From NCBI GenBank assembly GCA_900768915.1, contig CAAGEQ010000030.1, forward strand, positions 59,394 through 123,393: a stretch of DNA of 64,000 nt, given 5' to 3'. The position numbers and the translations under genes are program-made. Under the pieces are notes generated by a model. That model did no database searches and was not told where the DNA came from. It saw only the letters and a list, made by a program, of their open reading frames with translations. Below, piece by piece: positions 27,747 to 36,362 of the stretch; position 1 is the stretch's first letter, and each line of letters begins with the position of its first letter. The stretch is from Candidatus Gastranaerophilales bacterium. Its GTDB lineage: Bacteria; Cyanobacteriota; Vampirovibrionia; Gastranaerophilales; Gastranaerophilaceae.

Positions 27747-28980
27747 TATTTTTTATACCTACTGTTCTTGCAATAGCATATTTATATTCATTTATAGGTT
27801 TATCAAATTTAACCCACAAATCATCATTCGTATTTGCGAATTCTTTTTCTTCACCATTTTCATCTTTAATTTTAATTGCTTGAGCGATAAATTTTTCACT
27901 TGGTGAAATAATTTCTATATCATTGTTTATATAAAATTTATTTTTCGTTTTAATTTTATAATAATCATCTTTTTTATCTAATATTTCACATAAGAAATCA
28001 GCACCAGCCAAACCTTTTGATATATCATAACTATATCCATCATTCGGATACTCACCATCACCTAAATAAAAACCAGTCGTATAACCTCTATTACCAACTT
28101 TTAACAATTCATTAAAATATGGTGTCATATCTGCATTTTTATCGTTATAAACAGCATCAATTGCTTCTCTATATGTTTTTGCAACAGCAGAAACATAATA
28201 TAAACTCTTTGTACGTCCTTCAACTTTTAAGGAATCAACACCAGCATCTATCAATTTTGACAAATGATTTACTAAACATAAATCCTTAGTACTCATAATG
28301 TGAGTACCTCTATCATTTTGTTCAATTTCGTAATATTGTCCTGGACGAGTTTCTTCAACCAACTTGTAACTCCATCTGCAAGGTTGACAACAATTACCCT
28401 GATTAGCCTTTCTTTCACCATTAGTCATATAATCACTAATCAAACATCTACCCGAGAATGAAACACATTGTGCACCGTGTACAAATACTTCTAATTCCAT
28501 ATCAGGTACAAGTTCTTTCATCTCTGCCATATCTTTAATAGAAACTTCACGACCTAAAATAGCACGTGTTGCACCATAATCTTGCCAAAAACGAACTGCT
28601 TCATAATTCAAAGTACTAGTCTGTGTACTAACGTGAATTGGAGTATCTGGCATGTATTTTCTTGCCGTTCTCATTATACCAACATCACTCATTATCAAAG
28701 CATCAGGGTTAGACTCTGATATTTTATCCATACAAGATTCTAACAATTTTATATCTTTATTGAATGCAAAAATATTTAGAGTTAAGTATGCCTTCTTACC
28801 TAATTGATGGGCTAAATCAATTGACTCCTTCAAATTGTCAAGAGTAATCAATTCACCCTTACGCATTGCCCTCAAACTAAAATCCACAACACCTAAATAA
28901 ACTGCATCTGCACCATATCTAATAGCATATTCTAATTTTTCCTTATTACCTGCAGGTAACAACAATTCAATCTTATTCAT
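27736..28980 (-). CDS. peptidase U32-family protein, probable tRNA uridine-34 hydroxylase
   Basis: A 414-residue U32-family protein. It starts MNKIELLLPAGNKEKLEYAIRYGADAVYLG (in two parts), with VFVHGAQCVSFSGRCLIS at about 170 and a four-cysteine set (GQCVSFSGRC, NCCQPCRW) typical of the Fe-S type. DSLKVEGRTKSLYYV at about 250 is also family. Members of this group (TrhP/YegQ, RlhA) hydroxylate RNA using prephenate rather than acting as proteases, so a tRNA-hydroxylation role is likely but inferred. The start is set at ATG 28980; a TTG at 28998 would add six residues. There is no Shine-Dalgarno; an extended -10 (TGTTATTAT) lies 6 nt before the ATG. Confidence 0.88.
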   Translation of the reverse strand: MNKIELLLPAGNKEKLEYAIRYGADAVYLGVVDFSLRAMRKGELITLDNLKESIDLAHQLGKKAYLTLNIFAFNKDIKLLESCMDKISESNPDALIMSDVGIMRTARKYMPDTPIHVSTQTSTLNYEAVRFWQDYGATRAILGREVSIKDMAEMKELVPDMELEVFVHGAQCVSFSGRCLISDYMTNGERKANQGNCCQPCRWSYKLVEETRPGQYYEIEQNDRGTHIMSTKDLCLVNHLSKLIDAGVDSLKVEGRTKSLYYVSAVAKTYREAIDAVYNDKNADMTPYFNELLKVGNRGYTTGFYLGDGEYPNDGYSYDISKGLAGADFLCEILDKKDDYYKIKTKNKFYINNDIEIISPSEKFIAQAIKIKDENGEEKEFANTNDDLWVKFDKPINEYKYAIARTVGIKNNEN

Positions 28981-28986
28981 ATTTTT

Positions 28987-28995
28987 ATAATAACA
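28987..28995 (-). promoter_or_regulatory. extended -10 element directly before the U32 gene
   Basis: On the minus strand, TGT followed by TATTAT ends 6 nt before the ATG of the U32 gene. No clear -35 is seen. It would give a leaderless transcript, back-to-back with the gmk promoter. Confidence 0.45.
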
Positions 28996-29005
28996 CAAAA
29001 GATAC

Positions 29006-29034
29006 TTGAACTCGTATTTTTTTTCCAGTAAAAT
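29006..29034 (+). promoter_or_regulatory. leaderless promoter of gmk
   Basis: TTGAAC, 17 nt, TAAAAT, then only 7 nt to the gmk ATG at 29042. No Shine-Dalgarno is present. The predicted start point coincides with the start codon. Confidence 0.65.
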
Positions 29035-29041
29035 TCAATAA

Positions 29042-29593
29042 ATGAAAGATTCAACTAAAAAATTATTTGTAATATCAGGTTCATCAGGCGTTGGAAAAGG
29101 TACTGTAATAAAAGCACTACTTTCTAAACGTTCTGATATTATGCTATCTATTTCATATACGACAAGAAAACCTCGACCTAATGAAAAAGAAGGTATTAAT
29201 TATTTTTATACTAATAAAAATGATTTTATGAAAGCCGTTAAAAATAACGAATTCTTAGAATGGGCAGAGTTTTCTGGAAATTGTTATGGTACAAAAAAAT
29301 CTTTTGTATTAGATTCCTTAAACAAAAATCACGTTCTATTAGAAATAGATACACAAGGTGCATTACAAATTAAGAAAAAAATGCCAGAAGCAACTCTAAT
29401 TTTTATTGCACCACCATCTTATGAAGAACTTGTTTCAAGACTAAGAGGAAGGCATACGGAATCAGAAGAAGCGATACAAAATCGATTAGAATTTGTAAAC
29501 TTCGAAAAAGAAAATTCAAAACAATTTGACCATATTGTAGTTAATGATACAGTTGAAAATGCTGTTAAACAAATAGAAAAAATTATTGGCTAA
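29042..29593 (+). CDS. gmk: guanylate kinase
   Basis: Phosphorylates GMP to GDP with ATP in the cytoplasm (183 aa, normal length). The P-loop GSSGVGKGT is at residues 13-21; the GMP-binding region SYTTRKPRPNEKEGINYFY follows at about 38-58, then EFLEWAEFSGNCYGT and the lid RLRGRHTES. The gene has no ribosome binding site and appears to be transcribed from a promoter whose -10 ends 7 nt before the ATG. It is first in a run with coaBC and a NIF3-family gene. Confidence 0.97.
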   Translation: MKDSTKKLFVISGSSGVGKGTVIKALLSKRSDIMLSISYTTRKPRPNEKEGINYFYTNKNDFMKAVKNNEFLEWAEFSGNCYGTKKSFVLDSLNKNHVLLEIDTQGALQIKKKMPEATLIFIAPPSYEELVSRLRGRHTESEEAIQNRLEFVNFEKENSKQFDHIVVNDTVENAVKQIEKIIG

Positions 29594-29597
29594 AAAA

Positions 29598-30779
29598 ATG
29601 ACACTATCACAAAATAAAACAATTTTAATTGGTATTACAGGTGGAATTGCCGCCTACAAAATATATGAACTCATCAGAATGTATAAAAAAAATGGGTTTA
29701 ATGTTAAGGTAATTACGACTCAAAACGCAATGAATTTTGTATCAGAATTAACTCTTACAACCCTATCTAACAACGAGATTTATACTGATAATTTTGATAT
29801 AAAAGAATACAAACCAGAACATATTTCACTATGCGATGAAGGTGATATTTTAGTCATAGCACCAGCAACAGCAAATACTATATCAAAAATAGCAAATGGC
29901 ATCTGTGATAATCTTTTAACTTCTATCACTTGTGCTTTTAATAAACCTATTTATATAGCACCTGCAATGAATACAAATATGTGGAACAATTCTATCATTC
30001 AAGAAAATATTCAAAAATTAAAAAATAATGGTGTTCAGATTTTAGAACCAGAATCAGGTTACTTGGCATGCGGTACAAATGGTAATGGACGACTTTGCAG
30101 TATAGACAAAATTTATTCTGAAACTATCAATAGTTTTAACAAGTCTGAATTATTAAAGAACAAAACAATCGTAATAACTGCAGGTGGAACAATAGAAAGA
30201 ATTGATCCAGTTAGATATATTTCTAATTTTTCATCAGGCAAAATGGGATTAGCATTAGCAAATGTTGCTCACTCAATGGGTGCGAACGTTGAACTAATTT
30301 CAACATTTAAAACTAATCAACCTTACAAAACAACTTTTGTAGAATCCGCAGATGATATGTATAAAGAAGTTAATAATTCTCTTAAAAATGCCGATTGTGT
30401 AATAATGGCAGCCGCAGTTGCCGACTATAAAATCGAAAATTATTCAGAACAAAAAATGAAAAAAACATCTGAAGATAAAATAACACTAACAATGGTAAAA
30501 AATCCGGATATTTTAAAAGAAATTTCAAATAAAAATACAAAAGCAAAAATTGTTGGTTTTTGTGCTGAAAGTGAAAATTTAATTGATAATGCAAAAATAA
30601 AAATCTCAAACAAAGGTTGCGATTATTTAGTTGCTAATGACATATCAAGAAAAGATATAGGATTTTCTTCTGATGAAAATGAAATTTATATCCTTGATAA
30701 AGACTTAAATATAAAACACTTTAAAAAAGATACAAAACAAAATATTGCAAAAAATATCTTGGAGTATATATTTGAATAA
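29598..30779 (+). CDS. coaBC: bifunctional phosphopantothenoylcysteine decarboxylase/phosphopantothenate-cysteine ligase
   Basis: A coenzyme A biosynthesis fusion (393 aa from the ATG at 29598). The CoaC half (about 1-175) binds FMN: ILIGITGGIAAYK, APATANTISKIANGICDNLLT and APAMNTNMW, plus GYLACGTNGNGRL with the active-site cysteine. The CoaB half (about 190-393) has ITAGGTIERIDPVRYISNFSSGKMG and a K-N-P-D-I-L motif. An in-frame TTG at 29586 would add four residues and overlaps the end of gmk; I prefer the ATG, which lies 4 nt after the gmk stop. Translation is probably coupled. Confidence 0.95.
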   Translation: MTLSQNKTILIGITGGIAAYKIYELIRMYKKNGFNVKVITTQNAMNFVSELTLTTLSNNEIYTDNFDIKEYKPEHISLCDEGDILVIAPATANTISKIANGICDNLLTSITCAFNKPIYIAPAMNTNMWNNSIIQENIQKLKNNGVQILEPESGYLACGTNGNGRLCSIDKIYSETINSFNKSELLKNKTIVITAGGTIERIDPVRYISNFSSGKMGLALANVAHSMGANVELISTFKTNQPYKTTFVESADDMYKEVNNSLKNADCVIMAAAVADYKIENYSEQKMKKTSEDKITLTMVKNPDILKEISNKNTKAKIVGFCAESENLIDNAKIKISNKGCDYLVANDISRKDIGFSSDENEIYILDKDLNIKHFKKDTKQNIAKNILEYIFE

Positions 30780-31446
30780 ATTTGATTTAACAAAAAAAAT
30801 AGAAAATTTTGCACCACTTGATACTCAAGAAAAATGGGATTGTTCAGGTTGGCTTGTTTGCACAACAAAAAAAAATATAAACAAAGTAATGTTAGCATTA
30901 ACAATTACTGATGACATTTACAAACAAGCAAAGCAACAAAATTGCGATATGATAATTTCACATCACCCATTGTTTTGTGTACCAATAAAATATGCGGATA
31001 TTGATATGTATTGTGCTCATACAAACATGGATAAAGCACATGGCGGTACAACAGACACAATTATACAAACACTTGGTTATAATGCTATAAAATCAGACAA
31101 AGACGATTTTGTCAGATTAGTTAAATTAGAAAAACCAATAACTATTGAGAACCTAAAAGAAAAATTACAAAAAATTTCTCCAAACCTAAGATATATAAAT
31201 AATACACATAAAACTAATATCTTAACAATAGGTTTTTGTGCCGGTTCTGGTAGTGAATTTATTGAAGACTATGATGTTGATGCTTTTGTAACTGGTGATT
31301 TAAAGTTCCACACAGCATTAGATTCAAAAAATATTGTTTTTGATATAGGTCACTTTGAAAGTGAAATCCTTATTCTTGAAGTGTTTAAAGAGATTTTGGG
31401 AATTGATGTAACTTTTGCAAAAGAAAATTCTCCATTTATTTATTAA
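30772..31446 (+). CDS. NIF3-family dinuclear metal protein
   Basis: A 224-residue member of the NIF3/YbgI/YqfO family, which bind two metals in a toroid of subunits. The biochemical role is unsettled. Motifs: EKWDCSGWLVC at about 20, ISHHPLFC at about 63 (two metal-binding His), YCAHTNMDKAHGG at about 80, and VTGDLKFHTA with VFDIGHFESE near the C-terminus (last metal ligands). I place the start at TTG 30772 with GGAG 7 nt upstream, which fits the family N-terminus. It overlaps the end of coaBC by 8 nt. The gene is shorter than forms with an inserted PII-like domain. Confidence 0.88.
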   Translation: MNKFDLTKKIENFAPLDTQEKWDCSGWLVCTTKKNINKVMLALTITDDIYKQAKQQNCDMIISHHPLFCVPIKYADIDMYCAHTNMDKAHGGTTDTIIQTLGYNAIKSDKDDFVRLVKLEKPITIENLKEKLQKISPNLRYINNTHKTNILTIGFCAGSGSEFIEDYDVDAFVTGDLKFHTALDSKNIVFDIGHFESEILILEVFKEILGIDVTFAKENSPFIY

Positions 31447-31490
31447 AATAAAAACTACTATTAATTAATTTATAAAATTTAAACAATAAA

Positions 31491-31520
31491 AAAGGTGTTT
31501 TGAAAATTCAAAACACCTTT
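31491..31520. terminator. bidirectional terminator between NIF3 gene and pckA
   Basis: The inverted repeat AAAGGTGTTTTGA / TCAAAACACCTTT has a loop of four bases and flanking A/T runs. It lies between convergent genes. Confidence 0.88.
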
Positions 31521-31541
31521 TCGTTACTTATATATCTAAAA

Positions 31542-33146
31542 CTATTTAGCAACACATGCTTTAGCTTTAGGACCTGCTTCAACGATTTCTGCAGGCATGT
31601 TTGGATACTTAGCAGCGAAGTTATCAGCAAACATTTGAGCAAGTTTGTTAGCTTGTTCATCATAAGCGGCTTTATCTTCCCACATTCCTCTAGCATCCAA
31701 TTTTTCATCTGGAACATTTGGACAAGATGTAGGATAATCAACGTTAAATACATCATGATGTTTAAATTCAACATTGTCGAATGAGCCGTTAAGAGCAGCA
31801 GTAACCATTGCTCTAGTGTAAGCCAATTTCATACGTTTAGCACCAGAAGAAGCACTTCCGCCAGCCCAACCAGTATTAACTAAGTAAACCTTAGTACCAT
31901 ATTTTTCTAATTTGTCACCTAACATTTTTGCATATACAGATGCATCCATTGGCATAAATGGTTCACCAAATAATGTTGAGAATGTAGGTTGTGGTTCTGT
32001 AACACCTCTTTCAGTACCAGCTAATTTTGAAGTAAAGCCAGTTACAAAGTGATACATAGCAGCATTCTTATCAAGTCTTGAGATTGGAGGTAATACACCA
32101 AACGCATCAGCAGTTAAGAATACTACAACTTTTGGTATGCCACCCATTGAAGGGATTTGAGCATTGTTAATATAGTTGATTGGATAACCAACACGAGTAT
32201 TTTCAGTTAAAGAACCATCTTCAAAATCAAATTCTCTTGTTTCAGGATCCATAACAACGTTTTCGATTAAAGAACCGAATCTGATTGCATTATAAATATC
32301 TGGTTCATTTTCAGCAGATAAGTGGATACATTTAGCATAGCAACCACCTTCAAAGTTAAATACACCATCTGGAGACCAACCGTGTTCATCATCACCGATT
32401 AACTTACGAGCTGGATCTGCTGATAAAGTAGTTTTACCAGTACCTGATAGACCGAAGAATACAGCAGTTTCACCAGTTGCAGGGTCCATATTAGCTGAAC
32501 AGTGCATTGGAAGAACGTTTTTCTTAGTCATAATGTAGTTCATTGTAGCGAATACAGATTTTTTAATTTCACCAGAATATCTAGAACCACAAATAATAAT
32601 TGTGTGAGCTTCATAGTCGATAGCGATACAAGCTTCTGAATTTACGCCATCAACTTCTGGATCACATTTGAAACCAGGAGCACAAAGAATTGTGTAGTCT
32701 GGTTCACCATAATTAGCCAATTCTTCAGCTGTTGGACGAATTAATAATTCGTGAATAAATAAATTTTGACTTGCTAATTCGTTAATAACTCTGAATTTTT
32801 GAGTATAAGTTTTATCAGCACCTGCATAACCATCGAAAATAAATACTTCTCTGTTTTGTAAGTAAGCAGCAATTTTACCCTTGATTGAGTTAAATCTTTC
32901 TCTGCTGATTGGTCTGTTTACTTTACCCCAAGCAATATCATTGTGTACACCATCTGTATCTACAATGAATTTATCCTTAGGAGAACGTCCTGTATATTTT
33001 CCTGTTGTAACTACAAGTGCACCTGTATTACTTAAAGAGCCTTCGCCTAAACGTAATGCAGCTTCTGTTAATTGAGCCGGTGTCAAGTTACGATAAACTG
33101 CTTTCGGTTCAATAATACCATGTTTTTCAATACCATATGTTTCCAT
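31542..33146 (-). CDS. pckA: phosphoenolpyruvate carboxykinase (ATP)
   Basis: Interconverts oxaloacetate + ATP and PEP + CO2 + ADP (534 aa, standard length). GRSPKDKFIVD is at about 53, the kinase-1a P-loop GLSGTGKTTLSADP at about 230, and the kinase-2 motif LIGDDEHGWS just after. NTGWAGG (about 430) is also conserved. In fermentative anaerobes the enzyme often works towards oxaloacetate, storing energy as ATP, though direction cannot be read from sequence. The ribosome binding site is strong (AAGGAGGAAG), suggesting high expression. Confidence 0.97.
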   Translation of the reverse strand: METYGIEKHGIIEPKAVYRNLTPAQLTEAALRLGEGSLSNTGALVVTTGKYTGRSPKDKFIVDTDGVHNDIAWGKVNRPISRERFNSIKGKIAAYLQNREVFIFDGYAGADKTYTQKFRVINELASQNLFIHELLIRPTAEELANYGEPDYTILCAPGFKCDPEVDGVNSEACIAIDYEAHTIIICGSRYSGEIKKSVFATMNYIMTKKNVLPMHCSANMDPATGETAVFFGLSGTGKTTLSADPARKLIGDDEHGWSPDGVFNFEGGCYAKCIHLSAENEPDIYNAIRFGSLIENVVMDPETREFDFEDGSLTENTRVGYPINYINNAQIPSMGGIPKVVVFLTADAFGVLPPISRLDKNAAMYHFVTGFTSKLAGTERGVTEPQPTFSTLFGEPFMPMDASVYAKMLGDKLEKYGTKVYLVNTGWAGGSASSGAKRMKLAYTRAMVTAALNGSFDNVEFKHHDVFNVDYPTSCPNVPDEKLDARGMWEDKAAYDEQANKLAQMFADNFAAKYPNMPAEIVEAGPKAKACVAK

Positions 33147-33281
33147 AAATTAGCTTCCTCCTTTTTAGTAGCTATTCGTATATCTATACATGCTAAATGT
33201 ATTACAAAAACCAATAAAAATCAAATATATAGAACAATAAAAAAATATAATTAATACTTCTTAACAGTTCAGTTGTCTAAT

Positions 33282-33310
33282 TTGTACAAACTCAATAAAT
33301 ATGCTATAAT
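33282..33310 (+). promoter_or_regulatory. strong consensus promoter
   Basis: TTGTAC, 17 nt, TATAAT with a TGC extension directly before the -10. It serves the gene at 33347. Unlike several genes nearby, this one has a 30-nt leader with GAGGT. The 200-nt gap (33147-33346) also holds the pckA leader; nothing else is seen. Confidence 0.75.
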
Positions 33311-33346
33311 AAACCTACTATTTGGTCTTATTAGTGAGGTGTTAAT

Positions 33347-34069
33347 ATGAGAATAAACTCAGTTAGTTTTGCATCATCGCATGCAATGCATGTGAATACT
33401 TCTGCAATTTCACAAACAAAAAGTACCCCTATACAAAATCATTTAAAAGTTTCTGAAATCATGCCTGTATCAGGAGCATTAGGAGCCGCTTTAACAGCAA
33501 CATACTTTATTAAAAGTGGACACATAAATAGATTTTCATCTCGTCTCAGGCAAAACAACATTAACAAAACTGCAGAAAAATTAAAAAATAATATTCCAAA
33601 TGTTGAAGAATTAACAGAGAAAACAATAACACCTTTAAAAAAAGGGTTTACTAAAGTAACATATACCGGTGATACCGGATTCTTCAAAGACACATCATAT
33701 ACTATTATTTTTAACAAAAAAGCAAAACCGGTAAAAGAAATTCATTCAATTCAAACTTTGACAAGAATTGGAAAATTTCCTATTGGATATAACAAACAAT
33801 TAACTGTTGTTAATAAAAAAGGAAATCGTGAATTTATTGAAACTAATTTTGCTCTTGATATGCGACCTAAAGATACGACAATAATAAAAAATGGCGAAAA
33901 ACAAGAAATTCAATATGGTTACGATATAAATAAACAAATAAAAGGTTCCGTTCGAACAAGCAAAAATGGAGTTGTCTATAAACCTATTAATTCAGAAAAA
34001 ACAAAACAATATAAATCTTTTGAAGAAGCATTTACTACAGAATTTAATAACGATTTTTATCGTACATAA
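33347..34069 (+). CDS. membrane-anchored protein with N-terminal NSVSFA motif
   Basis: A 240-residue unrecognised protein. The N-terminus MRINSVSFASS carries the recurring short motif and shares N-S-V-S-F with the protein at 60693..61130. One hydrophobic segment at about 43-62 (MPVSGALGAALTATYFI) precedes a C-terminal domain rich in Lys and beta-prone stretches (FTKVTYTGDTGFFKDTSYTIIFNK, read in parts), probably a small globular domain on one side of the membrane. GAGGT is the ribosome binding site and a consensus promoter lies upstream. There are no catalytic motifs; function is unknown. Confidence 0.75.
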   Translation: MRINSVSFASSHAMHVNTSAISQTKSTPIQNHLKVSEIMPVSGALGAALTATYFIKSGHINRFSSRLRQNNINKTAEKLKNNIPNVEELTEKTITPLKKGFTKVTYTGDTGFFKDTSYTIIFNKKAKPVKEIHSIQTLTRIGKFPIGYNKQLTVVNKKGNREFIETNFALDMRPKDTTIIKNGEKQEIQYGYDINKQIKGSVRTSKNGVVYKPINSEKTKQYKSFEEAFTTEFNNDFYRT

Positions 34070-34152
34070 AAAATTATTATATTTTGAATCATTTTAAAAA
34101 CTTTCATTTCTATACTCTAAAATATCTATTGAATAATTTCAAAAGTTTTAAA

Positions 34153-34291
34153 AATTCCTCCAAATAAAAAAAACTACTCTTGAATATTTTATTTAGGCTC
34201 GGAGAAGGACTCCGCTCGAGACGATTAAGTATCGTCGAGAGATGGAGGGATAGAACACACTGGGTGAGAATTCCTCCAAATAAAAAAAACT
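34153..34291. repeat. hairpin element (copy L) bounded by 23-bp direct repeats
   Basis: A 23-bp sequence starting AATTCCTCC occurs at 34153-34175 and, identically, at 34269-34291. Between the copies lies a GC-richer stretch with a hairpin, GACGAT / ATCGTC around TAAGT (34220-34236), flanked by tandem G.A mismatches and a CTC/GAG extension. The second repeat runs into the tRNA terminator. The core GATTAAGTATC recurs in inverted orientation at 34462-34472. Some of this DNA looks like a decayed tRNA (a GGGTGAGAATTCC arm resembling a T-arm), but no full cloverleaf forms. Confidence 0.6.
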
Positions 34292-34308
34292 CCAAAAGGA
34301 GTTTTTTT
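34289..34308 (-). terminator. terminator after the tRNA
   Basis: AACTCC / GGAGTT around AAAA, with A/T runs on both sides; it follows the 3' end of the minus-strand tRNA by 4 nt. Confidence 0.8.
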
Positions 34309-34311
34309 ATT

Positions 34312-34383
34312 TGGGCCCGGAGGGATTCGAACCCACGACCAAAGGATTATGAGTCCTCTGCGCTACCGCTGCGCCACAGGCCC
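34312..34383 (-). tRNA. tRNA with CAU anticodon, probably elongator Met
   Basis: A full cloverleaf on the minus strand, 72 nt. The acceptor GGGCCTG pairs with CGGGCCC (one G-U), and the D-arm is GCGC-AGCGGTA-GCGC. The anticodon stem GAGGA/TCCTT encloses loop CTCATAA (anticodon CAU), the T-arm is GTGGG-TTCGAAT-CCCTC (last pair G-C, one wobble), and the discriminator is A. The 3' CCA is not encoded. It is not an initiator, because the anticodon stem lacks three G-C pairs. An isoleucine-2 tRNA (lysidine-modified CAU) cannot be excluded. Spurious plus-strand ORFs cross this region. Confidence 0.9.
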
Positions 34384-34537
34384 GTGACGACTTTTTTATC
34401 TATTCAATTTTTGTCTTAGGCTGTGCCTTGCGGTAGCGATGCTACCTTCCTCTCCTCGAAAGATACTTAATCTTTCTCGTCGGCAGAGTGCCACAGGCCC
34501 GTGACGACTTTTTTATCTATTAGATTTTTGTCTTAGG
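34373..34537. repeat. 48-bp direct repeats of the tRNA 5' end and promoter region, around hairpin element copy R
   Basis: A 48-bp block (34373-34420) covering the first 11 nt of the tRNA and 37 nt upstream is repeated at 34490-34537 with two mismatches. The 69 nt in between contain hairpins GGTAGC/GCTACC (34432-34446) and AAAGAT/ATCTTT around ACTTA (34459-34475). Read on the minus strand, this segment resembles copy L (34153-34291), sharing GATTAAGTATC and flanking ACTC-GC and GAGGA-like strings. The tRNA is therefore flanked by inverted relatives of one element. The rest of the gap to 34787 has no gene. Confidence 0.65.
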
Positions 34538-34723
34538 TAAGTATCCACCCTAACAAACAATAAAAAGTTCCCTGAACTTCTCTTACTCTAGTCTAACATT
34601 TAATTATAAAAAATCAAGATTTTATATAAAAATCAAATATATATTGAATTTTAACCACAATTATTAAGAAATGTAACAGAGATTAAATAAAAAAGTCAAT
34701 TCTCTAACGCAGATAAACTTTAT

Positions 34724-34729
34724 TATAAT
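34724..34729 (+). promoter_or_regulatory. predicted -10 for the glycine-zipper protein gene
   Basis: A TATAAT lies in an otherwise gene-free stretch, with a weak TTCTCT 18 nt upstream. It is followed by a leader of about 50 nt and AGGAGG (34777-34782) before the ATG at 34788. Confidence 0.45.
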
Positions 34730-34787
34730 GTAAGGTTATAATAATTAAATTTAGTTTAGGTTAGTTAAAGTATTTTAGGAGGTTTGT

Positions 34788-35642
34788 ATGGCAACTCAAG
34801 TTATCACAGGGAATTTATTAAACCCTTCAGCACAAGGTCTTACTAATGGTATGTATCCTGCTGGTTCATTAAGTCAATATTTAGAAGCAAATTCAGTATT
34901 TGATGGTTCACAAACTCCTGTAAATATGGGAATGGGTATGGGAATCGGTATCGGCGGTATCGGTTACGGTGCTAACCCTGCTGGTATGGTAGCAAACAAC
35001 AATGCTTACTATAACATGATGGGTGTTAACTCTGACAATATGACCTCTCTAGCCTTCAAACAACGTTCAAACGGCCATGCTTTAGACTCTTACAACGAAA
35101 TTATGCAAAAAAACCTTGTAGAAATGGCATCTGCTATTAGAGAAGGTGAATTTGGTAAAGCTTCAGCAATCTACAACGAAATTTATTCAGCTATCGGTAG
35201 AAACTATGGTGAAGAATTAGAAACTCATGAACAAAGATTAGAAGCTGACCAATCAATTAAAGCAACAATCACAAGATTATATCAACAAATCAACGGTTAT
35301 CCTTTAGCAAATGATATTGAAGAAAGCGGTGAAGGCTACTTCGAAAACGGATTTATGCAAGGTTTAACTCTTGGTAACCACCACAAAAACTCAGCAGAAG
35401 AAACTGAATCTTATATGACTGGTACAGGCATCGAAAACTACTCTGGTAAAAAATTAAGAAAAAATGCTGGTAGAGTAATCGGTGGTGCAGTAAGTTTAGG
35501 TGGCGCAGTTGGTATCGGTGCAGCAATCGGTTCTGTAGTTCCTGCAGTTGGTACTGTAATCGGTGGTGCTATCGGTGGTGCTATCGCATTAGGCACTTGG
35601 TTGTTCAGCAGCAACTCTCCAGAAAAAGTTACAGAAGCATAA
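34788..35642 (+). CDS. glycine-zipper protein, probably abundant
   Basis: A 284-residue protein of unknown family. The N-terminal third is low-complexity (Met/Gly repeats MGMGMGIGIGGIGYG at about 46-60, then Asn-rich). The centre (about 85-200) is a soluble helical region. Residues about 225-270 form a glycine-zipper hairpin, with repeats such as GGAVSLGGAVGIGAAIG and GGAIGGAIALG, ending in a short polar tail. Such segments insert into membranes in bacteriocins and in some outer-membrane proteins. The ribosome binding site is perfect (AGGAGG), and codon choice (GGT, AAC, GCT) differs from most neighbours, suggesting strong expression. There is no signal peptide. It may be exported or pore-forming, but this is inference. 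Confidence 0.75.
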   Translation: MATQVITGNLLNPSAQGLTNGMYPAGSLSQYLEANSVFDGSQTPVNMGMGMGIGIGGIGYGANPAGMVANNNAYYNMMGVNSDNMTSLAFKQRSNGHALDSYNEIMQKNLVEMASAIREGEFGKASAIYNEIYSAIGRNYGEELETHEQRLEADQSIKATITRLYQQINGYPLANDIEESGEGYFENGFMQGLTLGNHHKNSAEETESYMTGTGIENYSGKKLRKNAGRVIGGAVSLGGAVGIGAAIGSVVPAVGTVIGGAIGGAIALGTWLFSSNSPEKVTEA

Positions 35643-35700
35643 TTAAATAACCTTATATAAATAACAAACTTAAATACAAACTAAAAACAACTAAATTATT

Positions 35701-35730
35701 AGCGGTAGAATAAATCTACCGCTTTATTTT
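35701..35730 (+). terminator. terminator after the glycine-zipper gene
   Basis: The perfect stem AGCGGTAGA / TCTACCGCT has a five-base loop and is followed by a T-rich run. Confidence 0.88.
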
Positions 35731-35733
35731 TTA

Positions 35734-36234
35734 TTATCTATAATTTGTGAACTGTAATGGATAATCATATTTATCTTCATTACCACGCAAGAATTTAATT
35801 ACATCTTGCAAATCATCTTTACTCTTTCCGGTTACACGAACTTGTTCACCTTGAATAGATGCTTGTACTTTTAATTTTGTACCTTTTATATCAGCAACAA
35901 TTTTTTTTGCCAATTCTTGAGTTAAACCTTTTTTAAGGTCGTAAGTTCTACGAACATTACCGCCCAACGCACTTTCAACAGGTTTTGCATCAAGAATTTT
36001 TACACTCAAACCTCTTTTAATCAATTTTGTTTGAAGAATATCATCAATATTTTTCAACTTCATCTCATCAGCAGTTGTTATAATAATTGATTTATCAGCC
36101 TCTAATTCAATACTTGAATTAGAATTTTTTAAATCAAACCTTGATTGTAAATCTCTCTTTACTTGGTCAATAGCATTAACCAATTCTTGTTTATCAAATT
36201 CAGAAACAATATCAAAACTACACTCTTTTGCCAT
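35734..36234 (-). CDS. YajQ-family nucleotide-binding protein
   Basis: A 166-residue protein of the YajQ (DUF520) family, made of two RRM-like ferredoxin folds; members bind nucleic acid or cyclic di-GMP. It begins MAKECSFDIVSEFDKQELVNAID (in part) and ends KFLRGNEDKYDYPLQFTNYR, the family C-terminus. The start is ATG 36234 with AAGGAG 8-9 nt upstream; a GTG at 36243 would add three residues. The precise role here is unknown. Confidence 0.92.
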   Translation of the reverse strand: MAKECSFDIVSEFDKQELVNAIDQVKRDLQSRFDLKNSNSSIELEADKSIIITTADEMKLKNIDDILQTKLIKRGLSVKILDAKPVESALGGNVRRTYDLKKGLTQELAKKIVADIKGTKLKVQASIQGEQVRVTGKSKDDLQDVIKFLRGNEDKYDYPLQFTNYR

Positions 36235-36362
36235 CAAATGCACTCCTTTCTTTTTCCTATATTACCTTAAAATAGCCAAAATATAAAGATTAAATTAAGT
36301 TCTGCATAATCATCTTGAAATCAATAGTTAAAGTTCTAAAATGAAATCAAAAGGAGATAATT

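Noticed and set aside
31500..31784. Open frames of 88-94 codons on both strands over the end of pckA
   Set aside because: They are out-of-frame shadows of pckA, which has full conserved motifs.
34180..34419. Plus-strand open frame of 79 codons across the tRNA
   Set aside because: Most of it is the antisense of the minus-strand tRNA and its flanking repeats. The peptide (RRDSNPRPKDYESSAL) is a familiar artefact of reading through a tRNA.
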